Shown here: piece by piece, positions 33,840-45,960 of the stretch
Numbering within the stretch: position 1 is the first letter of the stretch
Layout of the letters: every line of letters begins with the position of its first letter
Assembly: GCF_954871325.1 (NCBI RefSeq)
Contig: NC_088775.1
Span: 37,673,561-37,737,560 of the forward strand
Length of the DNA stretch: 64,000 nucleotides
DNA from: Gordionus sp. m RMFG-2023
Lineage: Eukaryota; Nematomorpha; Gordioida; Chordodea; Parachordodidae
Direction: 5' to 3'
Notes under the pieces: generated by a model
Told to the model about the DNA's origin: nothing
Seen by the model: only the letters and a program-made list of their open reading frames with translations
Database searches by the model: none
Made by a program: the position numbers and the translations under genes

Positions 33840-36800
33840 TTAATTTGTAAGTTGACCTTATAGAGGTGTTGTTTGACACTGGGGCTAGTATTTTTTTGAT
33901 GTCCCAGGAGAATTTTTATAAGTATTGGTCTGCGGGTAGACTGGAAAAAGAATCTATGTGCGTCAGGCAATTTCATGGGTCAGAAGTTGCCGTTGTATGC
34001 AAAGCCAAATTGGGGGTTAATTTGAATGATGTAATATTTTTCCTGGATTTATGGGTTGTGAAGGAAAATGTGGAAACCATTATGGGTTGGGATTGGATTA
34101 CGCAGCTGGGTCTTCTTAATAATTATTGGAATGTTTTCACTATAAATAGTAATGTAATAGGTGATGTTGAACGGGAAGAAATTTTGGAAAATCTCGATAA
34201 CAAAATTGGCAGAATTTCGGAAGAAGTAATGGGTAGATCAAGCAAATCGAGGAATAATGTTGAAAGCAATGAGGATCAAATTATGGCCGGGGGAATAAAT
34301 GAATGGGATAAAGTGAATCATGCTATCCCCATTTTAGTTAGACAATATGGTATAATTTTTGAAGAAAAATTGGGATGCTTAAATGATTATCAGGTGGATG
34401 TTCAACTTAGAGAAGGTTTTTCGCCGATTTTTTTGGCTTGTCGGAGGGTTCCTTTTGAATGGAGGAAGGAGATTGATGAGGAATTGGAGAGATGGGTAGA
34501 AAATGGTATCATCATTCCGGTGGAATATAGCGATTGGGCCACTCTGTTGGTTCCGGTTAAAAAATCAAATGATAAATTGAGGCTCTGTGCAGATTTCAGG
34601 GTAACGATAAATCGATGGGTAGTGGAGGTTAAATATCCGTTGCCTCGGATTGAAGAGATTTTGGCTCAGTTAAAAAGGGCAAAATATTTTTCAAAGGTTT
34701 ATTTTTCGTCAGCGTATTTACAATTACCGTTGGTGGAAAATTTTCGTAAATTATTGACGATAACGACCTCGTAGGGGTTATTTGCTTTTTGTAGATTAAC
34801 ATTTGGGTTGAGTGTATCTGCTCCCATTTTTCAACGTACCATGGCGTCAGTTTTCCAAGGATTGGAGGGGGTATTTTATTATATGGATGATGTGTTAATT
34901 ACCGGGGTGACGCCGGAGCAGCATAATCAACGTTTGGAGGAGGTGTTTAGGAGAATTCGAGACAAGGGTTTGAGAGCCAGTAAGGAGAAAAGTTTTCTGG
35001 GAGTAACGGAAGTTGAATATTTGGGTCATAGAATAAATGGGATTGAAGTGAAACCGCTGGATAAAAATTTGAAGAATATATCTGGTATGAAGCAGCCCAA
35101 TAGTAAGGCTGAGGTGCAATCCTTTTTAGGTATGGTCAATTACTATCATTGATTCGTGGAGGATTTTGCGAAGGTCGCTGCGCCGTTATATGATTTATTT
35201 TAAAAAAGGATTCATTTTGAGTGGAGGGATGGATGAACAGCAAATTGCTTTTGAAATTTTAAAGGAAAAAATTGGAAAGGAGCCAGTTTGGTGTGTTTTA
35301 ATAATGAATTGGAAATTGTTATGGCGGTGGATGCCTCGAATAAAGGGGTTGGTGGGGCGTTATTATATGTAATAGAGGGCTTAGAGGGATCCGTTTTGTT
35401 TTTCTCGCGAGTTTTTCGTGAGGTGGAGACCAGGTATTCTGTGATTGAACAGGAGGCCTTGGCGGTTATTTTTGGCTTAACAAAGTGCCGGGAATATTTG
35501 ATTGGGAAAAAATTTGTGATTTTTAATGATCATAAGCCCTTGATTCACTTGTTTAGGAAGGATAACAGGGAGTTGATGATGTCTCCCCGGTTACAACGAT
35601 GGTTGTTGTTGGTGGGCAGCTTTAATGTGGATATCCGATATCGTCGGAGTAAAGAGATTTGTTTGCCTGATATTTTGTCCCGATTAGGGTCAGATGAAGG
35701 AAATGGTGAAGGGAATAAAGATAAGGTTCAAGACAATGGGAAAGCCTTGGTTTGTTCGCTTTCGCATATGCTCCGAGGGGGTCCAACCAACTGGGAGACC
35801 TTAAATGTAATACTTTGAAAGCTGAGCCAGGTAAAATTATTTTTAACGGGAAAAAGGCCTTGGGGAAATGATGGTAAAAATTTTAAAAAGATTGAAAGTG
35901 AATTGTCTGTGGTAGATGAGTGCTTAATGAGAGGAAATAGAGCGGTAATTCCTTATAGATTACGTGGAAAAATTATGAATTTATTACATGCGGGCCATCA
36001 AGGTCGAGAAAAAATGAAATCTTGGGCTCGGGAGTATGTTTTGTGGCCAGGTATGGGCAATGATATCGAGAAAATTACCAGGAAATGCGTTCCTTGTAAT
36101 ACTTGTGCACCTATGCCCCGTAAAGAGGCAAGTCAAATTTGGCCCCGGTCGAAGAAACCTTGGGAGCGTCTCCACATAGATTTCCTTGATCTTGATAAAA
36201 AGGCATATTTTTTATTGGTTGGTTCGTATTCAAAATGGGTGGAATGGACAGAGGTTAATGGTTATACCACCTGAATAGTGATTAGGAAATTACGAAAATT
36301 GTATGCTCAATTCGGTTTGCCAGACACCATCGTGTCTGACGAGGGGCCAGCATTCGTTAGCGATGAGTTCAAACAGTTTTGTGCGGAGTCACAGACTCAG
36401 TATATTTTGACGCCGCCTTATCATCCCAGCTCGAATGGGCAGGATGAGAGGATGGTAGCCGTCGTGAAGAATTGGCTAAGGAAGTCGGTAAATTATAAGA
36501 ATGGATACTTAGCTCAGTTGTATTATCTTAACTCTCAAAATCGGGAAGGTATGACCCCTACCTCGGTCGGAGGACTAGGTTGCCGTTGGATTTTTTGAAA
36601 GTAAAGGACAAGGGAAATGTAGTTCGGGAAGACCCGAAGATTAAATTCGGTGTCGGGGAAAAGGTATGGACCCGCCTGTTTGATGGAGGGGCAGAAAATG
36701 GGCCAAGGGCATTGTCAGTGAAAATAGAGCTCAAAGTTGAGTTTTGCCCAGTTGGGAATGGGCGGCACGGTGATGCGCCACAACGATCATATCCGACCCA
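33840..36800 (+). pseudogene. pol-like region: protease, RT, RNase H, integrase (fossil)
   Basis: Domains occur in the Ty3/gypsy order. Aspartic protease near 33860-34150 (LFDTGAS). Reverse transcriptase near 34380-35150, with the LRLCADFR block and YYMDDVLITG. RNase H near 35280-35700, with VDASNKGVGG and VIEQEALAVIFGL. Integrase near 35900-36600, with an HHCC finger region (HAGHQGREKM...CVPCNTC), then the DFLD and VSDEGPAFVS catalytic neighbourhoods. Integrase lies after RNase H, as in Ty3/gypsy and not Ty1/copia. No envelope or chromodomain is recognised. Broken at several places. Confidence 0.9.
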
Positions 36801-37064
36801 GAGGGTAGTGGAATGTAAATGAGAATTTAGATATGTATAATTTTAAAAAAAATATAAAAAAATGGGAGATTCAATCCGAAGGTTTAGGCTCATCTTAGAG
36901 CAGTTGTAAAATATTTATGTGGAAAGGGGAAATTGAATAGATAGTTATGTGGGTATATTATACTTATAAAATGAGAACTTAGAGGGATGTTTTTTTTTAT
37001 TTCCTATCGGAATGTAATATGGATAATTATTTACATGGTAATATTACAATAAAGTAGTTTAAAT

Positions 37065-37540
37065 ATTACTGCTGTCAGGGATAAATAGAAAGTTGAATAA
37101 AGGTTTGAATTGCGGTGGTTAGCTTATGGTGAAAAGGAGATAAAAACATTTTTCTTGTATGTTTGTATGCTATGGGGAATTAAGGTTATAGAAAACATTC
37201 TTATTTTTGGTTTTTATTTATGGTATTATAGGATGAAGAGTATTACGGCTGTCAGGAATAAATAAAAGTTGGAGGAAAATTTTGAATTTGCGGTGGAAGG
37301 CTTTTTGTAAAAGGGAGATAAAAACATTATTCTTGTATGTTTTTAGGTTATGGGGAATTAAGAATATAAAAAACATTCTTATTTATGGTTTATGTTTTAT
37401 TTATGGTATTATAGGATGAAAAGTATTACGGCTGTCGGGAATAAATAAAGGTTAGAGGAAAATTTTGAATTTGAGGTGGAAGGTTTGTTGTAAAAAGGAG
37501 ATAAAAACATTTTTTTTGTATGTTTTTGTATATTATAAGA
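37065..37540. repeat. ~180-bp tandem repeat in the LTR element's 3' part
   Basis: ATTACGGCTGTCAGG recurs at 37065, 37242 and 37425 (periods 177 and 183), each followed by AATAAA, GGTGGA/GGTGGT and GGAGATAAAAACATT. About 2.6 copies. Non-coding. Confidence 0.88.
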
Positions 37541-37744
37541 TGGGAAATAATTTTTTTTGTTGGTTGGCACGTGCGGAGTGTTTTATTTTTTTAAAATCTT
37601 TTTCCCCCTTTTTAAATTATATTTTTAATATTCCTTGTTTATTTTTGTTATATTTGTCAGGCAGCGAGAGGAGACATTCCATAATGTAATAAATGTTTAT
37701 AAAGAGAATATGGCATAATTTGTTTAATTATTTATTTTTTTAAA

Positions 37745-37930
37745 TTCCCCGAAATTGTAATTTGAAAATGATATTTAAAAAAAAGAGAATCAGTTTAATT
37801 ATTTTTTTTTAATTCCCCAAATTGTAATTTGAAAATTATATTTTAAAAAAAAGGAACCAGTTTAATTATTTTTTTAAAAATTCCCCAAAATTGTAATTTG
37901 AAAATTATATTTAAAAAAAAAAAAGAACAT
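37745..37930. repeat. 68-bp tandem repeat, three units
   Basis: TTCCCC followed by AAATTGTAATTTGAAAAT recurs at 37745, 37813 and 37881, exactly 68 bp apart, separated by TTTAATTATTTTT spacers. Confidence 0.9.
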
Positions 37931-38161
37931 AAAATAAATTTTATTTTATTTTTGTACTTAATTTACTTCTTCTCCAATCACGGGAAAAAATAGATTTGCG
38001 TCCTTTCAAGTATGCAAATCAAGCCCCACCTGATGACCATCGATACCCCTACGGATCCATGATGACATACATAGGACGTAAATGTAGACAAATGAAGATC
38101 AAACCTTTGCACGCTATGAATATGATAGGATGGGGAGATCGTATTAACAGATTACAGTCTT
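37931..38161 (+). other. Open segment of unknown origin within the LTR element
   Basis: About 76 codons without a stop and without a starting methionine near its beginning, of clearly different, coding-like composition, including DLRPFKYANQAPPDDHRYPY and GRKCRQMKIKPLHAMN. It lies between the tandem repeats and the 3' LTR, where some Ty3/gypsy elements carry an extra gene or captured sequence. I do not recognise the product. Confidence 0.4.
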
Positions 38162-38349
38162 AACAAGTATATGATATCCCTATAGCATATCCCTGTAGGA
38201 CCATGAATATTCATTATTCTAGGGATGTCTTTAATAATCAAGAGGCATAGTAAAAGAAAAAAATTCTCGTATTTGTGTAACATGATCTATTTTATATAGT
38301 AAATATGATATATATTTTTTTTTAATTTGTAGGCATGTCATTGGCCCAT

Positions 38350-38361
38350 AAAGGGGTGGCA
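38350..38361 (+). promoter_or_regulatory. Polypurine tract
   Basis: AAAGGGGTGGCA directly precedes the 3' LTR, where plus-strand synthesis starts in LTR elements. Confidence 0.65.
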
Positions 38362-38712
38362 TGTCGTATTTTTATACGAATTTATATGAATTTTGCATAA
38401 TGCCAATCAACCAAAATAAATAAGGTTGATTGGATTATAATTAACATGATTATAATTAACTAAGAACACGTGGTTTTATATTTTTTTTCATGTTGGAAGA
38501 TATTTGGTATTAAGATTATTTTTTTATAAAATATATGAATATAAAATGAATATATATTTGTTTTGGAGATTTTTTTGTAAATTGTGCTTTACTAATAAGA
38601 ATATTTTGTGTAAATTAATTCTAGCTCCTAAAGGAACAATTATAAATTACCGGTTAAGTTTAGGTAAGGTTGAGAGTGAAAGATTTTTGTTTGTTTTTAT
38701 ACTTTTTTTACA
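38362..38712 (+). repeat. 3' LTR
   Basis: Aligns with the 5' LTR from TGTCGTATTTTTA to TTTTTACA, 351 bp, shorter mainly because the 15-bp unit has fewer copies and an AGTAAGGG-type segment is absent. Confidence 0.93.
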
Positions 38713-38972
38713 AAATCAACATACACAACATTAATTAAAAATGGACAATTAAGAGCAACATTAATAATCCATATTAATTAAAAAAGGACTAAAAATGAAC
38801 CAACACATATGCCCACCCTTTTAAAGGTTCCAATTGTATAAATAAAATGAAAATTTTACCACAAAAAAAATCATATTTTATATATTTTTTATAATTTACC
38901 CAATTATACAAATTTATATCTTTTTACACTAATTATAATTATTATTTTTATAATATAATATTATAAATAAAC

Positions 38973-40417
38973 CAGAGTTGTTAAACCCCACTTTTAAAAA
39001 TAGCGTGTTAACGGTATCGCTATTTGTCAAAAAAGTAGTCCACTACATCTAATCGTTATTCATCAAAAAAAAGTAGCGCGATATTGGTTATTATTTTTTA
39101 AAAGTAGCTTTGGCTACTTTTTATAAAAAAAATTGAAAAATAAATTTGTTTTATTTTTTGCTTATAATGTAATTGCATAGTATATAATAATAAAATTATA
39201 GTTAGTTTTGATTATAAAAAAATTTATGTAAAAAGACAATAATTTATTGTAATAAAAATAACTATTTATGGTAATTTTCATTTATTATTTATTTTTTGCA
39301 TTTTAATAATAAAATCATTTCTATACTATCATCCCAAAGTCTAGAGCGACGACCAGAAAGCATAAGTTTCGCCTTATTAAATAATTTCTCAGCACTAGCA
39401 CTTGAGCGCGAGCCAGTATTTATTTTATATTCATATTTTTAATATAAGAAAAATTATCTAAAATACTCATTTGTATTTAGATTTAAAACGCGTCTAGTGG
39501 ATTTTCTATTATATTAGTATCCTTTATTTCAAAAAAAATATTAATGGAAGTCGTTTTTGTGGTTGTAATTAAGGCATTTTTGTTTGCTATCTCAATCATT
39601 AGTGTCTGGCGACAAAAAATTGTTATACCAGTGGATAGAGTTTTAATTATCATGGTAAATGATGGATTATCAACCAATGACATTGGCTGAACTGTATCAA
39701 TTATAAAATCGACAATAACTTTCTTTATCAGACAGTTTCTGAAAAATATTGGCATATGCAATTATTAATAACAACTTGAATTGAATTGGTCTTTTTCCCT
39801 TATTCCAAAATTATTAAGATGTTTTTCTATTTATTTAAAACTGTTGGCATGAACATTCTTACAAAATAAAGAATTTAAAAATTGTTTTTGAGGTTATAGC
39901 TACTAGATTTTTTTGAGGATCCCAGTTTGAACAAATAAATTTGTAGCCACCTTTTGTTTTTACATTAATTTAAAAATATTTTTCAAATTTTAGAAATGAA
40001 AAATTTGTATTATTGTTTTCAAGAAATTTTTCTTCCAGGGTACCTTCCATTTCATTAATATCAAAATTGTCTGACTCATTTACATCGATTTGGATATCCA
40101 TTTGAGATGACATTTTAAATAATTTACACCAGATGATTTAGGTTTATAAAACAAATTTAAAATATAAATTACAAATTTAAAATAATTACAAATTGAAGAT
40201 ATAATTTCAATTTATAAATAAAATAATAAATTATAATTAATTACGATATTATATTTAAATTTTATGTTTATAGTTACAATCATTATATTTTTAAAAAATT
40301 GCTAAGTAAGGAGCGCGCTAAAAAAATAAATAATTGGAAAAAAAGTAGCGCGCTATTAGCTATAGCTACCAAAAAAAGATAGCGCGAGACTTGTAGCAAG
40401 CTACTTTAACAACTCTG
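38973..40417 (-). mobile_element. hAT element, CAGAGTTGTTAAA ends
   Basis: CAGAGTTGTTAAACCCCAC at the left and CTACTTTAACAACTCTG at the right are inverted repeats, with TAGCGCG-type boxes in both arms. Flanking 8-mers AAATAAAC and TTATAAAC agree at six positions, a decayed duplication. Transposase pieces are on the - strand. Confidence 0.8.
39310..40110 (-). pseudogene. hAT transposase remnant
   Basis: On the - strand, 39483-39761 reads KKVIVDFIIDTVQPMSLVDN then PSFTMIIKTLSTGITIFCRQ, the conserved helix that precedes the first catalytic aspartate. Near 39345-39415 the dimer domain survives as GSRSSASAEKLFNKAKLMLS then GRRSRL. An N-terminal stretch near 40050-40110 begins MSSQMDIQIDVNESD. The middle is deleted and stops occur between the parts. 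Confidence 0.7.
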
Positions 40418-41330
40418 TTATAAACATATTTATATATAAAATTTATTTTTTTACCACATTGAATACCCCGTATAAATTATATATTTCCTAACCCTCATTA
40501 TATTTTATTTATATCTCATTTTAATGAATCTAAATTTAATAACCCTTTAAGAAAATTTATATCATAAAAATGACCATCCCAATAATTAAACTAACCCCTA
40601 TATACATATGAAATCTTGACAAATTTTTTTTATTAAATTATAAAACAAATTTAAAAATTAAAAAACTTTTCTGACCTGAAAAAAACATGAGGTCTTAAAT
40701 TATATGACGGATGCCTTAACTGCATTATTGTGTATAAAAACATCCCTAAATATTATTTCCAAAACATATGTTAAATTTAACTCTTAATATTCTTTAACAA
40801 TAAAAATATATATTAATAATCATAAAGGTACTCTTTTAACCCATATTTTAATTTTATGACTCATTTTAATTTGTTTAATATAAAAATTGAACCCTTTTAT
40901 GCATATTCTTTACTTTCTATCTTATTTTTAATATGTAATTTTTTATTGCAATTTAATTTTTGTAAATATATATTTTTTACACAACCTTTGTAAAAATTCC
41001 TACTTAATATATATATATATACTTAATTTATTACCTTAGTAGTGTCAATAATGTATATCTATATATATCTCCCAAATATTTACCTTTTTAATATACATTA
41101 CATAATTTAAAAAAATTTTATATGTTAAAAAAAAATTTACATCGCATTGTATTACCCATATATAATATCAATTTCTTATCTAACTTATTCCTATATATAA
41201 ATAATAAATTTAAAACCATTGTTTTACCTTAATGGGTTGTATTTAATGTGTTCCACACTAACCTTGAATTGATGTTTCCGTTATCACAAGCACTATTAAA
41301 ATATATCACCATCTTACAATTACTAGTATG
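40418..41330. other. AT-rich stretch, nothing recognised
   Basis: Very AT-rich, with short TATA runs (41010-41030). No frame, repeat or terminus of note. Confidence 0.45.
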
Positions 41331-41334
41331 TATC

Positions 41335-41605
41335 CCTCTGAAAAGATCAATAACTAATATTTTACGGTATCACAAATAAATCATCAAAATCATGACAAAG
41401 AAATCTTGAAAGTCTTCTGCTTTCTCACAAATAAAAATGATTGACAACATATTGATTTTGACATGTATAACATATAAAATTGTCATTAGATATTATATAA
41501 AACTAAATACGTAACCTACGAATCTACATTTAAACATTAATTGATTTACATTGGATTGGATATAATATAAATAATATAAAAATAAACAATTACAACAAAT
41601 GAGAC
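41335..41605. repeat. Dispersed direct repeat, copy 2 (pairs with 28070)
   Basis: Same landmarks as copy 1, slightly longer. A ZMYM1-like hAT coding remnant starts just after it. Confidence 0.7.
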
Positions 41606-41609
41606 TGGT

Positions 41610-43404
41610 GAACTACCCTGTTTTCAAGTATCCAGAGAGATCCAATGTCCTCAAAAATTATAGAATTTGGGAACAGTCATCATAAACTTGTCAAAATGGG
41701 TCAACAAGATGGACCTAGTTGCAGTTTTTCTTGAACTAATAGACGCGATAATTGTTTTAGAGGAAATACATGAATGGACAGATGTGTCAGTGTTGGCAGA
41801 AGCTGATGGAATATTGAAAGCAATTCAAGATTTTGAATTTTTACTGACTGTACATTGCATTAACACTCTCTTCTTTCATACAATATTCTTATGCAGAGCC
41901 TTGCAAAAGGTGAACCATGATATGGTTCAAGCATTGATCTTAGCAGAAGATGCATATGATTATATTTTACAAATAAGAATGCTTATTGTGAATTTAGCAA
42001 AACTTTTAACAGTTCAAAAAAAGGTGCATTATTATAATATAATAATGCCAAGAATTGTATCGAGACAAGTATACAGGAATAATATTTCCATCCCACACAA
42101 TCAGTTGAGGAGTATAACAAAATTACGATTTTTACACCACTCATGAATACATTTATAACTCAAATTGGAGAACGTTTATTGCACCAAAAATAGTTGCTTA
42201 ATAACTTTCACATTTTGTTATTTTCTAATATTCATCGGAAATTAATACCAGTCATAGGCGTAGCCGATGGGGGGGGCAAGGGGAATTCCCCCCCCCCCTT
42301 AGAAATTTATCACTTTTGAATATCATTTTAAGCTAATAAAAAATATCCCCCTTAGTCCCTTCCCCACTCTCTGACCCCCAAAAATGTATATATATCTTAA
42401 ACAATAATTTGTAAGAAAAAATGTAAAAGTTGATATTTTTTAATAAAACTATTCATCATAATTTATACATTTTTAGAAAAAAGCATTTATATATAAAAAA
42501 AGTAAACCAAAATTGTTTTTTAAGAAATGGAATATAAGCGATAATTCTTAATGATTAAAAAATCCATAAAATTACTAAATAATATAATATATCAAATATA
42601 GTTTTTTATAAAGTGAGTAATTTTAATTTATTTATTTTAATAAAAGTAAAATATAATTATAAAACTATTGATAAAATTAAATCATAAATTAAATAAAAAA
42701 AAATTAAAGCACAATAACAGTGGAATATTATATGTCGTAGATTTACATGATATCTAATTTTATCAATTATCATATGACAATCAAATAATTTTTACCAATA
42801 TAGCGAATTATATATTTTACAGAAAATTATAAAATATTGATAAGGACATCAGAAAATATCTTTTAAAGACATTGTGGGATGAATAATATGAAGATTAATT
42901 TTTAATATTATTTTTATTTAAAATAAATATATGGCGTTAAATAATTGAATGCAAATTGTTGCTATATTTATTATCAAGGGCATTGATTAGTAAAATTTGT
43001 TAAAATATTAACTGTAATATATTCTCTAACTGTCAAATAGGTCTGTAAAAGTGGAATTAACCAATTCTATATAATAGATGAATATCAACTATATGTCTAT
43101 TCACTTTTATAAATAAATTTCTTATACTTGTTTGGAATAAATTATTACCATGCTTTTATATTAATGTATATACAAGTAATTTATTATATTTTATATCTAA
43201 TAAAAAAATATTTTATATTTGTTCCAGTCTTATTTTTTTTTATTAAAAATAACCTCCTATATTGTAAAAATATTTTATGACTATATATAGACTGAGGTAC
43301 CCCAACTCCCTTTTTAGGAAAATCCTGGCTACTCCTATGACACCAGTTAATTCTGAAATAATTAATGAATTATCAAATTCTAAAAGAAAATTATACCTAA
43401 CATT
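41610..43404 (+). pseudogene. ZMYM1-like (TTF) hAT transposase, split by a short hAT
   Basis: The open frame 41667-42146 reads LVAVFLELIDAIIVLEEIHE, AILKAIQDFEFLLTVHCI-like text, FLCRALQKVNHDMVQALILA and MPRIVSRQVYRNNISIPHNQ, the conserved insertion-domain to PR-x-x-x-RQ-x-x-R-x-N segment of ZMYM1-like transposases. A STRW motif lies upstream near 41697. Past 42146 a second frame gives IFTPLMNTFITQIGERLL. The short hAT at 42253-43339 then interrupts, after which PVNSEIINELSNSKRKLYL resumes. Dimer domain and finger are missing here. Confidence 0.7.
42253..43339. mobile_element. Non-autonomous hAT, CATAGGCGTAGCC family, copy 1
   Basis: Ends CATAGGCGTAGCC and GGCTACTCCTATG are inverted. Flanking 8-mers ATACCAGT (42245-42252) and ACACCAGT (43340-43347) differ at one base. 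G/C runs sit near the left end. The interior is AT-rich without coding but matches the non-coding start of the TTF-hAT at 26600. Other copies: 43405-46482 (interrupted) and 54002-56783 (reversed, interrupted). Confidence 0.88.
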
Positions 43405-44032
43405 ATAAATTATTACCACGTTTTTGTATTAATGTATATATATGAAATTTATTATATTTTATATAACGTCGGCCTAGAATTGGACTGCTACACTTGCGCA
43501 AATGTTTAAAATGAGAAAATCAACATTAAAGTTTAAAATCAAAAATAGGAAAAACTTATTGCTCAATTTAATTAAAAATTTCAGAGATAATTTATCATTT
43601 TGTTACTTAATTATAGCCTAAAAATTTTTGCTCAAAAAATTTAAATATAAAATTTATTTAATAAAATCAAAATGCAAGTGGAGCAAATATAACACTTTAT
43701 GATTTTTTTTTAATGTTCAAAATGCTCTATTTACATTTTATTAATGTAATTTAATAAATAAATTAACTATATCTTTTTTTCTTTTTTATTTTATTCATAC
43801 AATAAATAAAAATAAAAATTAATATAAAATAAAATTAATATTTAAATAATAATTTTTTCCATATATTCTCTATCAGCTCTTGGCATAAACTCTATTGTTC
43901 TAATATCTTTTTTAGTCTCATCGTTAATTTTACCATTCGTTCTCGGGATCAATTTAATATTTGAAAAATTTATTGTAACTAATTCTTGGTCAAAATTTGA
44001 TCTACGTGTTTCGAATCCTGTAAAATTGATAC

Positions 44033-45480
44033 TTAAATCATATTATTGGATTTAAATGATAATCTATATTGCAAATAAAAAGGTTCAGTTTTTAAGATTT
44101 TTATTGACTTTAATTTAGTGAATGGTATATGGTTAAATTTGAATTTTTTTGATGAAGAATGGAAATCGAAATAATTATTAGGGGTCATTTCAATCACCTC
44201 AAATGGGTTTTTGCGATTTGCACCTCTTATTAATCTATAAAGAGTTAGAGGGCTATGGATTTCATGTTTTCTTAAACATCTTTCAATTTGACTATGTATT
44301 GTATCGACCTCTTTTTGACTATGTATTATATCGACCTCTTGTAAAATCGAATGGCCAGGAGCGCCATATTTGATTTGAATTGTTTTGATTTGACTTGTCA
44401 TATTATTAGCTAAATAATGTTTTAAAGCATAAATTATAATGGAATTTTTATTTTGGGCCACACAGGAATCAGCCCATAGAATTAGATGAGGGATAGTTGG
44501 AAATTTTTTTAATATCACATCTACTAATGTTATCACACTGCAAGCAATATCATTACCAGTTCTTCCAGTTTGGCCTTGATGCCAAATAGCACAATACCCA
44601 CATTTGTCTTGACTACAATATGCAGTTTTATTATAAACAGACAATTTTCTCTTATAATATGAAGATCCAACCTCAGATCTTGGTAATGTTATAACATTTT
44701 GAAGGTCAAATGATATGACTAAAAAATTTTTTGACTTACCTTTAATTCTATCCATACCTCATTCAATACTAGTTTCAACATAATCTTTATGATGTTTATT
44801 GTAATTACAAATATCCTGTTCATTCATATATTCTTTATTAATTAAATATCGTTCACATTTATCTTTAACTGGTTTAGCAAATCCAATATTAAAATTATTT
44901 TTAAATATTGTTGTGTAATAATGAGCTTTAACAGGAATTCTTGATAATTCCTCACATTTTTTAAAATATAAATCATAAAGTATTTTATATTATGAGACTT
45001 CCCTCAAAGTATTCCTTTAAGGTATCTTTTCGCCTATAATGCGAATGCACCTTTGGAATGGTATTTATGTGATCAATGATGAAATCTTTATCCTGATCAG
45101 AAATAACTTTTTTAGTACTCTTACCTTTTCTAGGAGCCAAATAAGTTCCAATATTTTGATATAAATGTTTAAAAAAATAACTAATTCGTTTATTACTTAT
45201 ATCAAGTGCTTGTAAAAAAAATTGTCTGCAAACTCTAACTTTAACATTCTCCACTACAAAAAAATGTAAGTATGAATAGTTTTTATAATTTAAAGAATCT
45301 TTTACATCGAGACCTAACAATAAATTTGCTATAGAAAGATCCCTTAACTTCATCAGTTAAGCTCCAAAAAACTTCATGAATAATTTTTCTCTGATCTGCA
45401 TTAACTTTTAGATGACATTGAAATATAGATTTATTAGAATGATCATTTTGAACCATCCTTGCTCTTTTCAAATCACCTTT
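44033..45480 (-). pseudogene. Transposase of the Sola-like element, nearly full length
   Basis: About 480 codons in - strand frames 45283-45471, 44985-45353 and 44033-44755, joined by open coding between 44756 and 44985. In order: VRVCRQFFLQALDISNKRIS, then PKVHSHYRRKD, KCEELSRIPVKAHYYTTIF and FNIGFAKPVKDKCERY, then FLVISFDLQNVITLP (likely first D), YCAIWHQGQTGR, LILWADSCVAQNKN (second D) and GAPGHSILQEVD with HSQIE (likely third acid). This matches a family of uncharacterised invertebrate proteins with C-x-x-F-x-x-x-L-x-I-S and SHYxR signatures. About two frame breaks. A 27-bp tandem duplication at 44296-44340 repeats EVDxIHSQ. Confidence 0.75.
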
Positions 45481-45544
45481 GATATTGATATAGGCCTCAC
45501 CACATTCCCTTAGTCTTTTTCTATCATTTGCTTTGCTTCTAGAA

Positions 45545-45960
45545 ATATTAAAAAATTGTTAAATTTCATTATAAATATTAAAATTTTCAATTTTTATGAG
45601 CAAGTAATCCTTAATAAATTATTTAAATTATGAAAGTAAATTATTAAAAAATTGTTAAATTTCATTATAAAGATTGTATTTTCAATTTTTATATGAGCAA
45701 GTAATGCTTAATAATTTATTTAAATTATGAAAGTAAATTATTAAAAAATTGTTAAATTTTTATTATAAAGATTGTATTTTTAATTTTTATATGAGCAAGT
45801 AATGCTTAATAATTTATTTAAATTATGAGCAAGTTAATTTAAAAAATTGTTAAATTTCATTATAATTTAATTTTCAATTTTTATGAGCAGGTAATGCATA
45901 ATAATCTACTTAAATTATAAGCATAATTTTAAAAATTGTTAAATTTCATTATTGTATATA
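45545..45960. repeat. ~89-98-bp tandem repeat, five units
   Basis: ATTGTTAAATTTCATTATAA recurs at 45555, 45651, 45748, 45846 and 45935, with ATGAGCAAGTAATGCTTAAT between. Upstream (5') side of the Sola-like transposase, so it may be part of its subterminal region. Confidence 0.88.

Larger units (their letters stand above)
32068..38712 (+). mobile_element. Ty3/gypsy LTR retrotransposon, complete ends, broken
   Basis: Two LTRs (32068-32464 and 38362-38712) bound an internal region with a primer-binding site, gag-like region, pol-like region, long non-coding 3' part and polypurine tract. A 5-bp target duplication AAATC flanks it (32063-32067 and 38713-38717). The + strand is G- and T-rich. The coding part is broken at roughly ten places, and the LTRs differ by substitutions and several indels, so this is a fossil of moderate age. 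It inserted a little downstream of the hAT at 30064-31959. Confidence 0.93.
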
